NCBI RefSeq assembly: GCF_000834635.1
Contig: NZ_JXQV01000017.1
Span: 1-64,000, forward strand
Direction of reading: 5' to 3'
Length of the DNA stretch: 64,000 nucleotides
DNA from: Agrobacterium tumefaciens
Lineage (GTDB): Bacteria; Pseudomonadota; Alphaproteobacteria; Rhizobiales; Rhizobiaceae
In this document: one piece after another, positions 61,855-64,000 of the stretch
How the letters are laid out: every line of letters begins with the position of its first letter
Position numbering within the stretch: position 1 is the stretch's first letter
Notes under the pieces: model-generated
Database searches by the model: none
What the model was told of the DNA's origin: nothing
What the model saw: only the letters and a program-made list of their open reading frames with translations
Program-made: the position numbers and the translations under genes

Positions 61855-63255
61855 ATGACAAATATTGCTGAAATTGCAGAAATGGACCGCAGAACGGTTC
61901 TCCATCCTTTCACATACCTGAAAGACTACGCATCCGGTGAAACCGATCCGACCATCATGGAAACCGGCAAGGGTGTGCGCATCAAGGATGCCACCGGCCG
62001 GGAATTCATCGACGGCTTTGCGGGCCTTTATTGCGTCAATATCGGCTATGGCCGCACCGAGGTGGCAGAAGCCATTGCCCGTCAGGCCTACAAGCTCGCC
62101 TATTACCATTCCTACGCGGCCCATACGACGGAAGAGCTGGCGCGACTGTCAGACCGGCTCGTCAGAATGGCGCCGGGCAATATGTCCAAAGTCTTTTACG
62201 GCCTGTCAGGATCCGACGCGAACGAGACACAGGCGAAAATCGTCTGGTATTACAACAACCTGCGGGGCCTGCCGAAGAAGAAGAAGATCATCGCACGCGA
62301 GCGTGGCTATCACGGCTGCTCCGTTGTTGCCGGTTCCATGACCGGTTTGAGCTTCTATCACGAGCATATGGACCTCCCGGTTTCCGGAATTCTGCGCACC
62401 GGTGTCCCGCATTTTTACCGTGGTGCCGTTCCCGGCGAAACCGAAGACGCTTTCTCGCAGCGTCGTGCAGACGAGCTGGAAGCCCTCATCCTGGCGGAAT
62501 GCCCTGAAACGGTCGGTGCTTTTATCGCAGAACCGGTCCTCGGAACCGGTGGCATTACGCCACCTCCGGCAGGTTACTGGGCAAAAATCCAGGCCGTCCT
62601 GAACAAATACGATGTGCTTCTCATCGCCGATGAAGTGGTTTGCGGGTTCGGCCGCACCGGCGCGATGTTCGGATCTGATCTTTATGGCATGGAGCCGGAT
62701 CTGGTCACTGTCGCCAAGGGTCTGACGTCAGCCTATTTCCCGCTGTCTGCCGCCATCGTTTCCCAGAAAGTCTATGATGTGATGGAAGAAGCGACACCGC
62801 GCGTTGGCTCCTTCTCCCATGGTTATACCTATTCCGGCCACCCCATCGGCGCTGCGGCCGCAAATGCTGTTCTCGATATCGTCGAGCGCGAGGATCTGGC
62901 AGGCCAGGCTGCAACCAAGGGCGCCTACTTGATGAAGCGGCTGAGAGCGGAATTCGAGCAGAACCCGATCGTCGGTGAAATACGTGGTGTGGGAATGCTT
63001 GCGGCGATAGAGTTCGTATCTGACCGTGGCACCAAGGCAGCGTTCGATCCTTCCCACAAGGTTGGAGCGCGCATCTCGCAGGCGGCTCGCAACCGCAATC
63101 TCATTGCCCGTGCGATGCCTCACGGCGACATCCTTGGCTTCGCTCCGCCATTGGTCATGACAGAAGGGGAGATTGACGAGATGGTTTCGATCGCAAAAGC
63201 TGCGGTTGACGAGGTCTTGCTTGAACTGGATGCGAAAGGTGCCATTGCTGGCTAA
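61855..63255 (+). CDS. Class III omega-aminotransferase
   Basis: A 466-residue PLP-dependent transaminase of the omega-amino acid/pyruvate type. It has GVRIKDATGREFIDGFAG, YGLSGSDANETQAKIV, the cofactor Asp in LIADEVVCGFGRTG and the Lys in VAKGLTSAYFPLSA. I chose ATG 61855, 6 bases after AAGGAA; ATG 61849 is too close to that site. Likely donors are GABA, beta-alanine or diamines. An amino-acid transport ATPase gene follows. Confidence 0.9.
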   Translation: MTNIAEIAEMDRRTVLHPFTYLKDYASGETDPTIMETGKGVRIKDATGREFIDGFAGLYCVNIGYGRTEVAEAIARQAYKLAYYHSYAAHTTEELARLSDRLVRMAPGNMSKVFYGLSGSDANETQAKIVWYYNNLRGLPKKKKIIARERGYHGCSVVAGSMTGLSFYHEHMDLPVSGILRTGVPHFYRGAVPGETEDAFSQRRADELEALILAECPETVGAFIAEPVLGTGGITPPPAGYWAKIQAVLNKYDVLLIADEVVCGFGRTGAMFGSDLYGMEPDLVTVAKGLTSAYFPLSAAIVSQKVYDVMEEATPRVGSFSHGYTYSGHPIGAAAANAVLDIVEREDLAGQAATKGAYLMKRLRAEFEQNPIVGEIRGVGMLAAIEFVSDRGTKAAFDPSHKVGARISQAARNRNLIARAMPHGDILGFAPPLVMTEGEIDEMVSIAKAAVDEVLLELDAKGAIAG

Positions 63256-63284
63256 GTGTTCAGCTCCTCGAAAGGGTGTCATGC

Positions 63285-64000
63285 ATGAACGAGGTTCTAA
63301 AGGTCCATGGACTGACAAAGGCTTTCGGCCCCACGAAGGTTCTTGATGGCATCAGCTTTTCCATGAGTGAAGGCGAGGTCATCTCCCTGATCGGATCGTC
63401 GGGATGCGGCAAGAGCACGGCCTTGCGCTGCATCAACTTTCTGGAAACGCCGACGTCAGGGCAAATCGAGTTTATGGGGCAGGCAGTCTCGGTCAGCTGT
63501 AACAAGCACGGTGAGAGCGAAATCGCCAACGCCGCCCTTGTCAGGATGTTTCGGCAGAAGATCGGAATGGTGTTCCAGAGTTTCAACCTCTGGCCCCACC
63601 GAACCGTCATCGGCAATGTTACCGAGGCGCTTGTCTATGTGCTGGGCATGGACAAGAAGGAAGCCGAAGACACGGCCCTTTCTGCCTTGGCAAAGGTCGG
63701 CATGGCAAGCTTGCGTGATCGGTATCCGCACCAACTCTCGGGCGGGCAGCAGCAACGGGTCGCCTTTGCACGCGTATTGGCGATGCGGCCGAAACTGATG
63801 CTGTGTGATGAACCGACATCGGCACTCGATCCTGAACTCGTCGGTGAAGTGCTCAAAGTTATCAGAACACTGGCTGAGGAGGGTGCCACAATTCTCCTCG
63901 TCACACATGAAATGCGGTTCGCACGCGATGTGTCGAACCGGATGATATTCCTGCAAGAGGGTCGCCTCGTGCAGGATGACGCACCGGAAGAACTGCTGAA
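63285..64000 (+). CDS. Amino-acid ABC transporter ATP-binding protein, partial
   Basis: The frame starts at ATG 63285 (MNEVLKVHGLTKAFGP) and runs past the window end after about 238 residues, near the end of a typical 250-residue HisP/GlnQ protein. It has Walker A GSSGCGKSTALRC, Q-loop MVFQSFNLWPHRT, signature LSGGQQQRVAFARVL, Walker B LMLCDEPTSALDPE and H-loop LVTHEMRFA. It probably imports the amino compound processed by the aminotransferase and GabD. GAAAGGGTG lies upstream. A second ATG at 63281 is out of frame. Confidence 0.9.
   Translation, partial: MNEVLKVHGLTKAFGPTKVLDGISFSMSEGEVISLIGSSGCGKSTALRCINFLETPTSGQIEFMGQAVSVSCNKHGESEIANAALVRMFRQKIGMVFQSFNLWPHRTVIGNVTEALVYVLGMDKKEAEDTALSALAKVGMASLRDRYPHQLSGGQQQRVAFARVLAMRPKLMLCDEPTSALDPELVGEVLKVIRTLAEEGATILLVTHEMRFARDVSNRMIFLQEGRLVQDDAPEELL

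Noticed and set aside
1-64000. CRISPR arrays, tRNA or rRNA genes, transposases and phage genes
   Set aside because: I saw no regularly spaced repeats, no cloverleaf with a conserved T-loop and no recombinase or transposase motifs in any recognisable gene.

Overview
The window is a stretch of alphaproteobacterial chromosome or chromid, most likely from Rhizobiaceae and close to Agrobacterium/Rhizobium. The evidence is the moderately high GC content, the very high density of ABC and TRAP solute transporters next to catabolic enzymes, the GntR/RpiR/Lrp/LysR regulators, and a TGA-N9-TCA iron-response element of the rhizobial RirA type. I see no tRNA, rRNA, CRISPR array, insertion sequence or phage gene. 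Almost everything is nutrient capture plus the enzymes that feed the nutrient into central metabolism.

Region 1 (1-6.6 kb): the edge of an unknown gene, a large SARP-type regulator with a TolB-like and TPR half, a small exported DUF4174 protein, a complete TRAP transporter (dctP-dctQ-dctM) and a FucU/RbsD mutarotase. A short degraded piece of a FucU-like gene lies at about 2.16-2.24 kb. Region 2 (7-12.8 kb): a CUT1 sugar ABC operon with a Tat-exported binding protein and a ribokinase-family kinase. Region 3 (13-19.5 kb): a TIM-barrel sugar isomerase/epimerase, a CUT2 sugar ABC transporter, an RpiR regulator and a second PfkB kinase, tightly coupled. Region 4 (19.8-22.7 kb): a second TRAP transporter behind a LacI-type operator; its dctP is cut by an in-frame TAG. 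Region 5 (22.8-31.4 kb): a reverse-strand operon uxuA-SBP-ATPase-permease-galM, a divergent GntR regulator and SDR, then a tartrate/D-malate-type dehydrogenase; this looks like hexuronate or aldonate catabolism.

Region 6 (30.4-49 kb): a reverse-strand run with dipeptide-type ABC transporter, FAD amine oxidoreductase, GNAT acetyltransferase, ArgE-type deacetylase, D-2-hydroxyacid dehydrogenase and tartrate-type dehydrogenase. Facing it are a GntR regulator, succinate-semialdehyde-type dehydrogenase, cupin, Lrp, second GNAT, second aldehyde dehydrogenase and second FAD oxidoreductase. The same 28-bp sequence, inverted, lies before both arms (26 of 28 bases identical), so they are probably one GntR regulon. 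My working idea is amine uptake followed by oxidation of N-acetylated intermediates.

Region 7 (49.2-52.4 kb): a siderophore ABC operon with a RirA-like box. Region 8 (52.6-55.9 kb): HAD hydrolase, APH-type kinase and class III PLP enzyme, a likely kinase/phospho-lyase pair. Region 9 (55.9-59.7 kb): LysR regulator divergent from a DUF1537 kinase, PdxA2-type dehydrogenase and an unassigned TIM-barrel protein, a four-carbon acid-sugar pathway with an unknown third partner. Region 10 (59.7-64 kb): Lrp regulator divergent from succinate-semialdehyde dehydrogenase, omega-aminotransferase and an amino-acid ABC ATPase that runs off the window.
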